Assembly (NCBI GenBank): GCA_963828855.1
Contig: CAWHGB010000001.1
Coordinates: 1 to 64,000, forward strand
Reading direction: 5' to 3'
Source of the DNA: CAVVEQ01 sp963828855
GTDB lineage: Bacteria; Chloroflexota; Anaerolineae; Anaerolineales; Anaerolineaceae
DNA: 64,000 bases
A model generated the notes under the pieces. The model was not told where the DNA came from and searched no databases. It worked only from the letters and a program-made list of their open reading frames with translations. Position numbers and translations under genes: made by a program. Positions within the stretch are counted from its first letter, which is position 1. The number at the start of each line of letters is the position of its first letter. This document shows positions 1 through 9,049 of the stretch, in pieces.

Positions 1-2
1 GC

Positions 3-77
3 CAGGGTCGTTATGCGGATGAGGTGATGGGCATTCTTGCGGAGCAGGAGAAACAAGCCCGGAAACATGGGCGATAA
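3..77 (+). CDS. 3' end of an unidentified gene
   Basis: Only one forward frame stays open from the left edge to a TAA at 75-77. It encodes about 24 residues, hydrophilic and helical-looking, ending in EKQARKHGR. The gene begins outside the window. The fragment is too short to assign to a family. It runs toward the CsoR-family gene, which is on the other strand, so the two are convergent with about 67 bases between them. Confidence 0.45.
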   Translation, partial: QGRYADEVMGILAEQEKQARKHGR

Positions 78-144
78 GGTTGGGAGAGTTATTGGACTAT
101 TGCGGTTCCGAAATCGTCGAAGTAATTCTTAAAGCTTTATAAAA

Positions 145-447
145 TTAAGGAGTTTTATCCAGCAGGTTTATCATTTCGCGAATCACTTTTTCCTGCTTAA
201 AACTTAGGTTTTCTTGTGAATCGCCCGAGCTGTTCGAGGTAAGATCCGCCAGGCAGGTAGTGGCGTACTCCTGCAGGAAAATCCGGCTGGTACTCTGCAC
301 TGCGGCATGCACAGCGGAGAGCTGCTGCATGATTTCGCGGCAGTCGCGTTCCCCTTCCAGCATGGATTCGATTCCGCGAACCTGGCCCTCGATGCGGCGC
401 AAACGCGAAACCATTTTATTTTTTACTTCTGGATCCCTGATGTTCAA
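145..447 (-). CDS. CsoR/FrmR-family transcriptional repressor, Cys-Tyr-Cys type
   Basis: A 100-aa all-helical repressor of the CsoR/FrmR (DUF156) family; such proteins bind operator DNA as tetramers and release it on metal binding or thiol modification. Residues align without gaps to the classical CsoR core: Cys36 in the RDC motif and Cys65 in YATTC are present. Position 61, a copper-ligand His in CsoR, is Tyr here. A Cys-His-Cys copper site therefore cannot form. The Cys pair alone resembles the persulfide sensor CstR, so a sulfur or redox signal is more likely than copper (inference). The start is TTG at 447-445 with AAGG upstream; no better ATG keeps the N-terminal helix. It lies 50 bases downstream of the FmdB gene and is probably co-transcribed from the promoter at 748-775. 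Confidence 0.85.
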   Translation of the reverse strand: MNIRDPEVKNKMVSRLRRIEGQVRGIESMLEGERDCREIMQQLSAVHAAVQSTSRIFLQEYATTCLADLTSNSSGDSQENLSFKQEKVIREMINLLDKTP

Positions 448-497
448 TTTTTGCCTTTCCTAAATGCTGACGCACGGTCAGCAGGAGATTACCCCGC

Positions 498-710
498 TCA
501 GCTGAAGCCGCCGCGGGAACCGCAACTCCCAGAGGAAGATTGGTTCGAGGTTGAATACGATGAACCCAGGGAACTCACTTGGGATAATTTTTTGTGCGTA
601 TCCAGGCTTTCGCATTTGGGGCAGGCGGGAAGTTTATCCGCTTCCGAAAAACGGACGATAAGCTCAAAATCCCTTCCGCAATCATTACAGGTATATTCGT
701 AAAGAGGCAT
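498..710 (-). CDS. FmdB-family putative regulatory zinc ribbon protein
   Basis: A 70-aa protein beginning MPLYEYTC, the hallmark of the FmdB (CxxC_CxxC_SSSS) family. Two CxxC pairs (CNDC and CPKC) should hold one zinc, followed by a Ser/Gly-rich low-complexity tail. An upstream in-frame ATG exists at 734. The ATG at 710 is chosen because it gives the canonical family N-terminus and has AAGGAAA a few bases upstream. The biochemical role of the family is not settled. Here it is the first gene of a two-gene unit with the CsoR-like repressor, which suggests it takes part in the same stress response. Confidence 0.85.
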   Translation of the reverse strand: MPLYEYTCNDCGRDFELIVRFSEADKLPACPKCESLDTHKKLSQVSSLGSSYSTSNQSSSGSCGSRGGFS

Positions 711-738
711 GGTTTCCTTATTTGTATTTATCAATATA

Positions 739-775
739 CTATACTAGAGTATAGCATAAAAGAATAATCGGTCAA
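739..775 (-). promoter_or_regulatory. Promoter with embedded palindromic operator for fmdB-csoR
   Basis: On the minus strand TTGACC (775-770), 16 bases, then TATACT (753-748) form a good housekeeping promoter. The -10 box lies inside a perfect inverted repeat: 7-base arms CTATACT/AGTATAG with a 2-base centre, at 739-754. A repressor bound here would block RNA polymerase. The TATAC...GTATA ends resemble CsoR/CstR operators, though the usual G-tract is missing. The bases from 776 to 1044 lie ahead of the kinase gene; apart from a possible weak TACAAT box near 1006 I see nothing there. Confidence 0.7.
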
Positions 776-1044
776 GTAAAATTTATGAATCGTAATATTA
801 ACCACTCCATACTGGACGATTTGTCCAAAAGGGATTTGTAATATAAGAAGAACTGCTTTTCCATGGGTACGGCAAACGCAACAATAAAATCAAAAGTGAA
901 ATAACAGAATTCCCGTGCCTACAGTAAAAATTGAGCCAATTATCCTTACAAAACGGTAAATTGCGCCTTTCATATCCGTTAATGTCAAAGAACGCGTATC
1001 CGCGCTACAATTATCCTGGAGTAGTGTCCTTCAGGACTTAAACC

Positions 1045-2550
1045 ATGACGGATTTAACCGGTCAAACCTTTGGACGTTACAGGATCGTCGAGCAGCTTGG
1101 TAGAGGGGGAATGGCGAATGTCTACCGGGCTGTTGATACCCGCCTTGAACGGATGGTGGCCTTAAAAATCATTCGGGGGGAAAACCTGGAGGAGACTGAT
1201 TTCCTGCAGCGCTTCGATCGTGAAGCCAGGGCTCTGGCGCGTTTGAACCATCCAAATATTGTCCATATCAATGAATATGGAGAACTGAACGGCCTGCCAT
1301 ATTTGGAAATGGACTATATCCCTGGCGGGACCCTGGAAAAACACCTGGGAGCGCTGATCCCCTGGTCAGAATCCGCGCGGTTCCTGGCACCGGTGGCATT
1401 TGCACTTGAACATGCTCACCGGCAGGGAATTATTCACCGGGATGTCAAACCATCCAACATCCTCATCACCGATACCGGCGAGCCGATGATCACCGATTTT
1501 GGGATCGCCAAGATCATGGGACTTGAACACGCAACGCTGGTCACCCTGCCGGGATTCGGAGTGGGAACACCTGCATATATGTCACCTGAGCAGGTAATGG
1601 GAAAGCCGATCGATGGCAGATCGGATGTCTACTCCCTGGGTATTGTCCTTTATGAAATGTGCACCGGGCATCCCCCTTACCGGGCGGAAACCCCAATGGC
1701 AGTCGCGGTAAAACAAGTACATGATCCCATTCCTCGCCCCCGCCAGGACCTGATTCCCCTTCCAGCCGTAGCTGAGAAAGCCATCATGACCGCGCTCGCC
1801 AAGGAGCCGGAGGAACGCTTCCCGAGCATGGCTGCATTTGCGGAAACTTTGGATAAGCTGGGAAGGAAAGCCCCTGTATCCGATAGCAAGGCAACATTTA
1901 CTTCCATCCCAATTCCGAAAGAACTTGAGGATAGCGTAGGGAATGAAGAGCCGCCTCGAAAGAGAAAGCTGTTCCCATTCTTTTCTCAGAATCGGGCCCT
2001 TACCGTCCTTTTGTCAATGATGATTGTAGTGGTTATTTCCACTCTGGTCTTTGGGGTCGGGTACGCGCAGAAAATTCGCGATGAGCAGAAGCAAATCTCG
2101 TTGACATCCGCAGCTCTCCTTGCCCCCCTTGGAGGAGGATCAACCCTTCCCGGGAATGCTGCCGGAACTGGAATTGTTGCTCCCACACAATTATCAGGAG
2201 CCCCAGCAATTATTTCCATTGTTAATTCTCGAACCCCAGCGTCGACACAAACTTATTCCCCATCCCCAACTTTGTGGTTGATAAGCAGTGTGACCTCCAC
2301 CAATCAATCCACTCAAAATCAGGGGTACAACGCCTCGACCAGCCCTCAACCAACTTTGATACCAAGCACCGCTCCCACATCTCCACCACCGACATCACCT
2401 CCACCCACATTGGCACCAACCGCACCTCCGCCAACCAGCCCACCCGCCACCTCTGCGCCGACCAGCCCTCCAGCTCCGACAAATCCCCCGGCGCCGACCC
2501 ACACACCAAAGCCTGCGAATACCCATAAACCACCCACAAAAACTCCATAA
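1045..2550 (+). CDS. Membrane-anchored Ser/Thr protein kinase (PknB-like, no PASTA)
   Basis: A eukaryotic-type Ser/Thr kinase of 501 aa that phosphorylates proteins on the cytoplasmic side. The catalytic domain covers about residues 11-270: Gly loop GRGGMANVY (19-27), Lys41, HRDVKPSN with Asp133, DFG at 151-153, and the activation-segment end MSPEQ. A basic linker precedes one membrane helix at about 318-340. The outer part, about 160 residues, ends in a Pro/Thr/Ser-rich stretch of roughly 100 residues and has no PASTA repeats or other recognisable sensor. AGGA lies upstream of the ATG. The low-complexity tail probably acts as a wall-spanning stalk. Substrates are unknown. Confidence 0.93.
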   Translation: MTDLTGQTFGRYRIVEQLGRGGMANVYRAVDTRLERMVALKIIRGENLEETDFLQRFDREARALARLNHPNIVHINEYGELNGLPYLEMDYIPGGTLEKHLGALIPWSESARFLAPVAFALEHAHRQGIIHRDVKPSNILITDTGEPMITDFGIAKIMGLEHATLVTLPGFGVGTPAYMSPEQVMGKPIDGRSDVYSLGIVLYEMCTGHPPYRAETPMAVAVKQVHDPIPRPRQDLIPLPAVAEKAIMTALAKEPEERFPSMAAFAETLDKLGRKAPVSDSKATFTSIPIPKELEDSVGNEEPPRKRKLFPFFSQNRALTVLLSMMIVVVISTLVFGVGYAQKIRDEQKQISLTSAALLAPLGGGSTLPGNAAGTGIVAPTQLSGAPAIISIVNSRTPASTQTYSPSPTLWLISSVTSTNQSTQNQGYNASTSPQPTLIPSTAPTSPPPTSPPPTLAPTAPPPTSPPATSAPTSPPAPTNPPAPTHTPKPANTHKPPTKTP

Positions 2551-2559
2551 TTTATTTAA

Positions 2560-2590
2560 AAACACCACCTGAAATTACGGGTGATGTTTT
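2560..2590 (+). terminator. Hairpin after the Ser/Thr kinase
   Basis: Inverted repeat of about 10 bases per arm with one mismatch and a 9-base loop, starting 9 bases after the kinase stop codon and ending in TTTT. It fits a weak intrinsic terminator. The gene beyond it is on the opposite strand. Confidence 0.5.
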
Positions 2591-2709
2591 AGAAACTGAA
2601 TGGAAATACAAAAATTATTTCCGCTCGTGCGCTTATGAGCTTATAAACATACTACCGGTTCCCCTTGATTCGGTTACGAAGAACCATTTTCTCCTAAAAA
2701 TAGGTAAAG

Positions 2710-2883
2710 TTACAGCAGGTTCTCCAGGATATCGATCATCTCCTGGTCGCCGCCTGCCGGGGGAGTCCAATCCACCCGCACAACCTCGACATCCTGTACT
2801 TCCAGGTTCTCGGCAAAGCCAGGCAGACCGAGGTTGATTGCTACCAGTGGTTCGTTGAGAAGGGTTTCCACCGTATTTTCCAT
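2710..2883 (-). CDS. Small FdrA-associated protein (fdrA domain protein)
   Basis: A 57-aa protein beginning MENTVETLLNEPL and containing VRVDWTPPAGGD. Short proteins with a NxPLxVINxGL start and a VDWxPPAGG motif are annotated as 'fdrA domain protein' beside FdrA in other anaerobes. Its ATG overlaps the TGA of fdrA by one base (TGATG), so translation is coupled. It is the last gene of the minus-strand operon. Its role is unknown; the constant link to FdrA suggests a subunit or accessory of the same acyl or carbamoyl transfer enzyme. Confidence 0.75.
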   Translation of the reverse strand: MENTVETLLNEPLVAINLGLPGFAENLEVQDVEVVRVDWTPPAGGDQEMIDILENLL

Positions 2884-4430
2884 CAGGATGACCTCCCGCC
2901 TTTGATCAATTCCGCGCAGAATGAAACCGCCCGGGCATTACTTTGAAATACGATGACCCCGGCTTCCCGCAGCATTTTTGACTGCAGCGCCAGGTCCTGC
3001 AGGTCGCCATCCGTCCCGCAGATGGAGGCAACCACACTCAGGTATCCGCCCCGTTCTGCGGCGATCTTTTTGGCCTCAATGATGGCTTCCAAGAGATCAC
3101 CCACCGGGTCAAGCGACGCGTTGTACCCGAGGATGAAATCCAGGAGCAAAACCGCCACCGAAGGATCCCGCGCTTCGGATAGGATGCGCTGACTGCGCCA
3201 GGTGCCATCGATCATCGGGTGCGGTCTGCCCCGGGTGTAAAAATCGTCGCCCATATCCACCACGCTGTGCTCCGCGGCTCTTTTCGGGATGCTCCAGGCC
3301 GAATCGTTTTTCCAGCGGGGAGTTCGAATAAACCTGCAAGCCTGCCTCGCGCATGATCTGCTGGGATTGATAGCAGAAGGTCCCCCCGGCGAACAAACCG
3401 CGCAGATAGCGTTGCTCGCCTGACCACCCCGAGCTTTCCGATTTCCGCAATTCATCCCAATCATCACCGTTCAGGCAGGGGAGCTGGCTCCCAAACACTC
3501 TCAGCGAAATATCCACCGCGCAGTCAATATTGGATGCCGGGTGAAACCCGGTTTCCTCTTCCAGGGTGGAGGGTTCGATACCCAGGAAGCAGGCGACGAT
3601 GGGTTTGCTGCAGGTTTTGAATCTCTCCGTCAATTTCTCCAGAGTCTTCGCCCCCGGCGGTTTGGAGATCACCGCGATCACTTTTGTATTCGGATCTGCT
3701 TCCAGCGCATCCAGGGCGGCGAAGGTGGTCAACCCGCCGATGGCATCGGATAGATCGTGGCTGCCGGTGCCGATGGCGTGCGAGATACCCTGCCCGGCGT
3801 TATGCACCTGGCTGGTGAATTCCTGCAGTCCTGTACCGGCGGGGCCAACGGCGCCGATTTTACCCCTTGCGGACCGCGTTGGCAAAACCGATCCCCTTGC
3901 CCCCGATCAGGCTGGTGCCGCAATCCGGTCCCATCACCAGCAGGCCTTTCCCGGCAGCCAATTGTTTCAATTCCAATTCATCTTCGATGGAGACATTATC
4001 GCTGAAAAGGAAAACATGCAGACCGGATTCGATCGCCTTGCGGGCTTCGTGGGCGGCGTATTCCCCGGGCAGGGAAATGACGGCCAGGTTGGCATTCGGT
4101 TTGGAGGCGAGCCCATCCTGCAGCGTACGCAGGGTGGATTTCGCCCGCGGGGCGGAGCCGGAATTGAGTATCTCATCGAACCGGTTCAAGTGTATCATCA
4201 ACGACCTTCTGGTTTTCAGCGATCACGGCAACCACCAGGTCGTTCGGACCGGCATCCTTCAACCCAGCAAGGTCCAATCCAATATCCACCAGGAGTGCTT
4301 TATTGGTATCGCTGCCCATAAGTACGGCGGATTGGGTCACGCCTGGCTGATCGAGTATGCGTTTGTTCACCCCCATCAGGAAAAGGGAGTCGAAATACTG
4401 GTTCTTGCGGATGATAAAACCGGAAGCCAT
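2883..4430 (-). CDS. fdrA: FdrA, acyl-CoA synthetase-like subunit (frameshifted)
   Basis: Related to succinyl-CoA synthetase alpha/beta folds. In E. coli, FdrA (AllF) with YlbE (AllG) and YlbF (AllH) has been linked to oxamate carbamoyltransferase in allantoin breakdown. The N-terminus MASGFIIRKNQYFDS, the CoA/nucleotide segment VMGPDCGTSLIGGKGIGFAN, GAVGPAGTGLQEF, and IGTGSHDL are typical. The reading moves through four frames, with breaks near 4185, 3865 and 3285, while the conserved sequence continues without loss; total span about 515 codons, as expected for the family. The ATG at 4430 lies 12 bases after the DUF1116 stop and has CAGGA upstream. No DUF2877 (AllH) or carbamate kinase gene is in the window. 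Confidence 0.85.
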
Positions 4431-4442
4431 GATTGATCCTGT

Positions 4443-5685
4443 CTATTGATATTTGCGGCTGAAAGCGATCAGCGCTTTTTTGAAGCATTCCAGCGGGGCA
4501 CGCACCATCCCGGCACCGATCTTGGGATAGCCAGGCTGCTTGTGGGCGATAGCGGTATCGATAATGGGGGTGATGCCGCTCTGCACCACCTTGCGGATAT
4601 CGATGCCGATGGGAGCGCCTTCAAACCCAAAGGCGGGCATGCGGTAAACCGGGTGGGTTGCGGTGGTGATGGTCTTCATTTCGCGGGTATACGCAAGCGC
4701 TTCTTCGGGGGTTCCACCCACCAGGCTGAGAATCCCGGGAGCGCCGCCGATGACAAAGCCGCCCCATCCGACCGTCTCGGTGATGGCGGAATCGCCCATA
4801 TCCAACCCGGCGTCTTTTTCAGAGTAACCGGTGACATAAAGACCATCAACAGCTGGGGCGGGGGCGGTGAACCACTCGTCTCCCAGGCCGCTGACGCGGA
4901 TACCGAATTCGATCCCGTTGCGGCACATGGCGGTGACGAGGGTGCTGTACTCGATCCCATACACCGGGTCAGCAATCGCCTTCCCGGCGGCCATGGCCAG
5001 ACCCAGGAAGATCAGGTCATGATTGACCAGCAGCCCGAGGGTGGGCATAAGTTCGGGCTTTGGCAGATCCAACCCGGCGAGGGGCATCATGAACGCGTTC
5101 GCGAATAAGGCTGGAGGCGGCGCTGTGGCGGTTGTGCAGCTCGTCGCCCATGGTGAGGGCTTTGGTGATGATCGGCTTGAGATCCAACCCGCCCATCTGT
5201 TTCAGGGCTTTCCGCAGTGGCGGCGCCTGAACATCGCGCCATTTACGCAGAGCATCTATGGCATCCTGGCTGTACTCGCCAAATTGCTGCCTGCCTTCCA
5301 CGTTCCGGCAGGAAGCCCGGTTTCCAAACGTCTTATTTTCCACCACGAATACCGGCAGGGAAGGGGAGATGGTGCCGGCCATGGGACCCACGGCCTGGTG
5401 GTGATGATTGGGTTCCAGGCGGATCTCACCCTTATCCAGCATTTTTTGGGCATCCTGGACGGAATCCGCCCAACCCTCAAAGATCACCATGGCGATGATC
5501 GCACCCTGCTGCGCGCCGCACATGTGCACCCACTCAATGGAAGGACCGGAATGAGTGATCATTTTCCCCTGCATGCCGGGGATGACTTCGCCAGCCGGGG
5601 CGATATCGACCAGCACGGGTTGACCGGAGGTCATTCGCTCCACGGCCTCAGCGTTTGCTTTTTCGATCTTTTGCTTGATGTCCAT
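4443..5685 (-). CDS. DUF1116 protein, YlbE/AllG-like (frameshifted)
   Basis: About 414 aa, matching the DUF1116 family (E. coli YlbE and YahG), which nearly always sits next to FdrA and is proposed as a subunit of oxamate carbamoyltransferase. Visible features include GPMAGTISPSLPV, HNRHSAASS and the C-terminal GAGMVRAPLECF. One shift near 5109 splits the gene; dropping one C in AGCCTT joins HNRHSAASS to LFANAFM in frame. I chose the ATG at 5685 because GGAGGATG precedes it by about 8 bases; the ATG at 5700 overlaps that ribosome site. It follows the BMP lipoprotein gene after a large palindrome. Confidence 0.85.
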
Positions 5686-5750
5686 TCGCTCATCCTCCAC
5701 AAGGGTGAAATTCGCAGGTTAATCCTGCCCATTCATATCACAAACAATGG

Positions 5751-5782
5751 TCTTCCGGAGGGATTCGAATCCCTCCGGAAGA
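5751..5782. repeat. Perfect 32-base palindrome after the BMP lipoprotein gene
   Basis: Both halves are exact reverse complements with 13-base arms around TTCGAA. It sits 22 bases after the repaired stop of the binding-protein gene and about 65 bases before the DUF1116 start. In RNA it forms a very stable hairpin. On the minus strand it is not followed by a run of U, so it is more likely to protect the upstream mRNA or cause partial termination than to end the transcript. Confidence 0.8.
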
Positions 5783-5804
5783 AGAAACTACGAAAGCGAT
5801 CCGT

Positions 5805-6979
5805 TTATTTGGGTGAACCGTTGATCCCTTTGACGAACCAGTCCACGTTGCTCATGACGTCCGAAGAGAGCACTTCACCTTCCTTCACCTTGACGGTCGC
5901 CGTTCTGGTCCACGATCGGTCCGGCAAATGGGAACGATCGTACCGGCATCCAGGTCCGCACGGACCTGATTGACAAAGTCCTGAACTTCCTGGGGGACTT
6001 TGGGTCCGAAGGGAGCAACCGCAACGCAGCCATCGGGCATGCCGCAGCGCAGGAAGATCGGTTTCCAGGTCTTATCCATTACCGTGGAGGCCAGCCAGGT
6101 GAGCTTGTCGCCCAGGGTGTAGCCGGTACCGGTGATCCAGTTCTCGGGGGCGAACTGCTGGGCTGCCAGGGACTGGAACCCGATGGATTTCACACCGCGG
6201 GATTCAGCGGTGCCGATGACGGTGGCGGGGGAATCGACGTGCATGGTGATCACATCCGCACCCTGGTTGATGAGGGAATTGGTAGCATCCGCTTCCTTGG
6301 CGCTATCGCCCCAACCAAAGGTATAGGCAACCGTGGTGGTCACTTCAGGATCCACCGATTGTGCGCCAAGCTCGAAGGCATTGGCGAAGGTCAAGGTCCA
6401 TCCCAGCGGGAAAGCAGCCACGAATCCGAGCTTCTTGGATTCGGTCATCTTGGCGGCGGCTGCGCCCATCAGGTACCAGGCATTTACCGGATCGCCGAAG
6501 AAGTTAGCAAAATTCTCGCCCATTTCCCAGCCGCCGGCATGTTCGAAGATCACATCCGGGTATTTCTTGGAAAGCTCCAGGGCGGGATACTGGTGGTTGA
6601 ATGCGGTGGCGATGATCATCTGGGCGCCCTGCGAGATCATGTTTTCCATGGTGGTCGTCGCGCCAGCTTCATCGGGGACGTTTTCCGCGGTGATGATCTC
6701 CACGCAGGGGATGTTTTCCTTGATGGCCTGAACGCTCTCGTAGAACGCCTGGTTGTAACCTGCGTCAGTTACTGAGCCGCCGAAAAGAGCCCCGATCTTC
6801 AGGCAAGGTCCTTCGGCCACCGGTTCTTCGGTGGGGGCTTCGGCTGGCGCGGCGGGTTCCTCAGTGGGAGCCGGGGCAGCGGGGGCTTCGGTGGATGCGG
6901 GGGCCGGAGCGCAGGCTGAGAGCGCCATGGCGGAGATCATCAACACTGCAAGTAAGACAAAAATTGATCTGTGTTTCAT
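5805..6979 (-). CDS. BMP/PnrA-family nucleoside-binding lipoprotein (frameshifted at C-terminus)
   Basis: Substrate-binding lipoprotein of the BMP (PnrA/Med/NupN) family, which usually binds purine nucleosides for ABC import. A signal peptide ends in the lipobox LSAC (Cys about 22), then an Ala/Pro/Glu linker, then the binding domain with GGSVTDAGYNQAFYE. AGGAG precedes the ATG. The last part is shifted twice: removing one base near 5931 and one near 5896 restores a tail that reads VPFAGPIVDQNGD, continues in frame and ends NGSPK at the TAA 5805-5807, giving about 390 aa. It follows the two permeases in the operon, an order different from the common binding-protein-first layout. Confidence 0.9.
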
Positions 6980-7073
6980 TTTCTTCTCCTAATAGATTTT
7001 GAAATTCACATGCTTCGAATCGATTTCAGTGCGGGATCATTTATTCAGGGTCACCTCCCTTGTTGCGCGAGAT

Positions 7074-7993
7074 TCATTCAGTTCCCTGATAAACGCGCCC
7101 CAAGCTTGCCGGGGCGGATTGACGACGGGTACCACCCCAGATCAGGAGGACAATCAGGGTGACAATATATGGGATCATATCCAGCAGGAACGGGGAGATC
7201 TGCACCCCGGCCGCCTGGAGCAGCAACTGGAATGCCACAGCACCGCTGAAGAGCAGGGCGCCCACGATGGCGCGGATGGGGTGCCATTTGGAGAAGATCA
7301 CCAGGGCGATGGCGATGAACCCGCGCCCGCCGGTCATGTACTCTCCCCAGTTCATGGTGTAGGCTATGGAAAGATGCGCTGCGCCCAAGCCTGCCAACAA
7401 CCCACCGATAAATAACGCCTGGTAGCGGACCAGAAAAGGATTCCGACCCGATGCGTAGGCGGTATCCGCGTTTTCTCCGACCGCGCGCAGGGATAATCCC
7501 CAGCGGGTGCGGAAGAGAACCCACCAGACCAGTATCGCCATCGGGAATGACCAGGATAGATCAGGAGATCAAATTTGAAAAGGGATGAGTAGACCTGGGG
7601 CAGCGGGGATAAACCCGGCAGGGAAAAGCGCGGCAAGCCGTTGATTCTTGCACCCACGAAGGTTTTTCCGATCAAGGCGCTCAGGCCAATTCCCAGGAAC
7701 ATCAACGCCAACCCGCTGGCCAGTTGGTTCGCCTTGCGGGTGACCACTAGGTAGGCAAGGATCAGATTCATGAGTCCCCCGGCTAACACGGCGACCAGAA
7801 CACCCAGGTAGGGATTGCCGGTGAGCGAAGTGACCGCGATACCGGTGGCGGCGCCGACCAGCAGGACACCTTCCAAACCGAGATTTACGATCCCCGAGCG
7901 TTCATCGACGATCTCGCCCAGGGTGGCATAGAGCAGTGAGGTCCCGGAAAAGATGGCACTGGAGAGAACCCCAAGCAGCGCAAGCAGTGTCAT
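7074..7993 (-). CDS. BMP-type nucleoside ABC transporter permease 2 (frameshifted)
   Basis: About 306 aa, hydrophobic, of the BPD_transp_2 type and most like NupQ/YufQ. GEIVDERSGIVNLGLEGVLLVGA near the N-terminus and FRTRWGLSLRAVGEN in the cytoplasmic loop are characteristic; the latter contacts the ATPase. One base appears to be missing near 7556; both sides keep full membrane segments. The ATG overlaps the TGA of the preceding permease (ATGA at 7990-7993), so the two are coupled. It would form a heterodimeric channel with permease 1. Confidence 0.85.
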
Positions 7994-9049
7994 TTCTTTT
8001 TCTCCCGGGTGAGGCTGAACGTGGGCTGCGCGAGCACGACGAACAGGGTGATCGCCAGCAGGACGTTAATGGTGGCAAAGGGCAGATCGCGGGTGAGCTG
8101 TAACAGATTTCCCCCGGTGAAGATGACCGCGACCACAAAGGACATCAGCACAATGCCCAAGGGCTCTCCACCTGCCAAGCCAGCAGATCAGAAAGCCCAT
8201 AAAACCGAGGCTCAGGGAAAAGTTGAGCAGTAGGACCCCGTAGAATCCCGAAACCTGTACCATCCCCGCCAACCCGGCGATCGCTCCGCCGATGCACATG
8301 ATGATGATCAGATATTTTTTCACCGGCAAGCCATTGCGGCGGGCTGCCTGCGCGTTCCCGCCGATCGAACGGATCTCCAATCCCCAACGGGTGTATTTCA
8401 TCACCGCCCAAAAAGCTGCCAGGAGGACAAGCGCAAATACCATCCCGAGGTGGATGCGGGTCCCGAAAAAGGTCGGCAGACGGGCAGCATCCACGAAGTT
8501 GGGGGTTTTTACCGTATCCATGGCGGAGTGCCAGAAGCCAAAAATGAGGAAACCGACGACCTTTGGAGCAACGGAATTTAATAGCAGGGTTGTGATCGTT
8601 TCGTTCACCAGCCCGATCGCTTTGAGATATCCTGGAAGGAATGCCCAGAGCGCACCGCCGATCATGGATAGCAGAACCATCAGGGGAAGCAGCACCCAGG
8701 GTGACAGGTCTTGAAACGTCAATGCCGCAAAAGTGGCGAAAGCCGCGCCGATATAGAGCTGCCCCTCGCCACCCACATTGATCAACCCGGCCCGGGAAGG
8801 GAGCGCTACAGCCAGGGCAGTGATCAGCATGGGGATCATCCCAACCAGTACCTCCGAGAACCCGTAAGCGCTGCCCAGGGTGGAGGAAAAGATGTCCTTA
8901 TAGGACTGGATGGGATCCTTCCCCGAAAGCAGCAGGATTACTCCGAAAAGGATGAATGCAAATAAGATCATGCCTGCGTAGCGGATCCCAGTCCGGGTGG
9001 CTTTCCGTTGGAGCAGGGGGGTGCGGGAGACGTTTTCCAGAGTGCTCAA
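7990..9049 (-). CDS. BMP-type nucleoside ABC transporter permease 1 (frameshifted)
   Basis: About 353 aa, NupP/YufP-like. Multiple membrane helices with LPSRAGLINVGGEGQLYIGA and the coupling-loop sequence TRWGLEIRSIGGNAQAARRNG. A shift near 8172 moves the last 60 residues, which continue as LAGGEPLGIVLMSF and end KKK. Translation starts at TTG 9049, overlapping the ATPase stop by TTGA, the usual close coupling of ABC subunits. The substrate is probably a nucleoside, from the family and the BMP lipoprotein. Confidence 0.85.

Noticed and set aside
2350..2540. Repeated ACCxxCC-type bases resembling a DNA tandem repeat
   Set aside because: It encodes the Pro/Thr tail of the kinase; period and sequence vary as expected for a low-complexity coding region.
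3566..5973. Several plus-strand open frames of 180-320 codons opposite fdrA, DUF1116 and the BMP gene
   Set aside because: They have no ribosome sites or domain features, and the minus strand is covered by conserved proteins.
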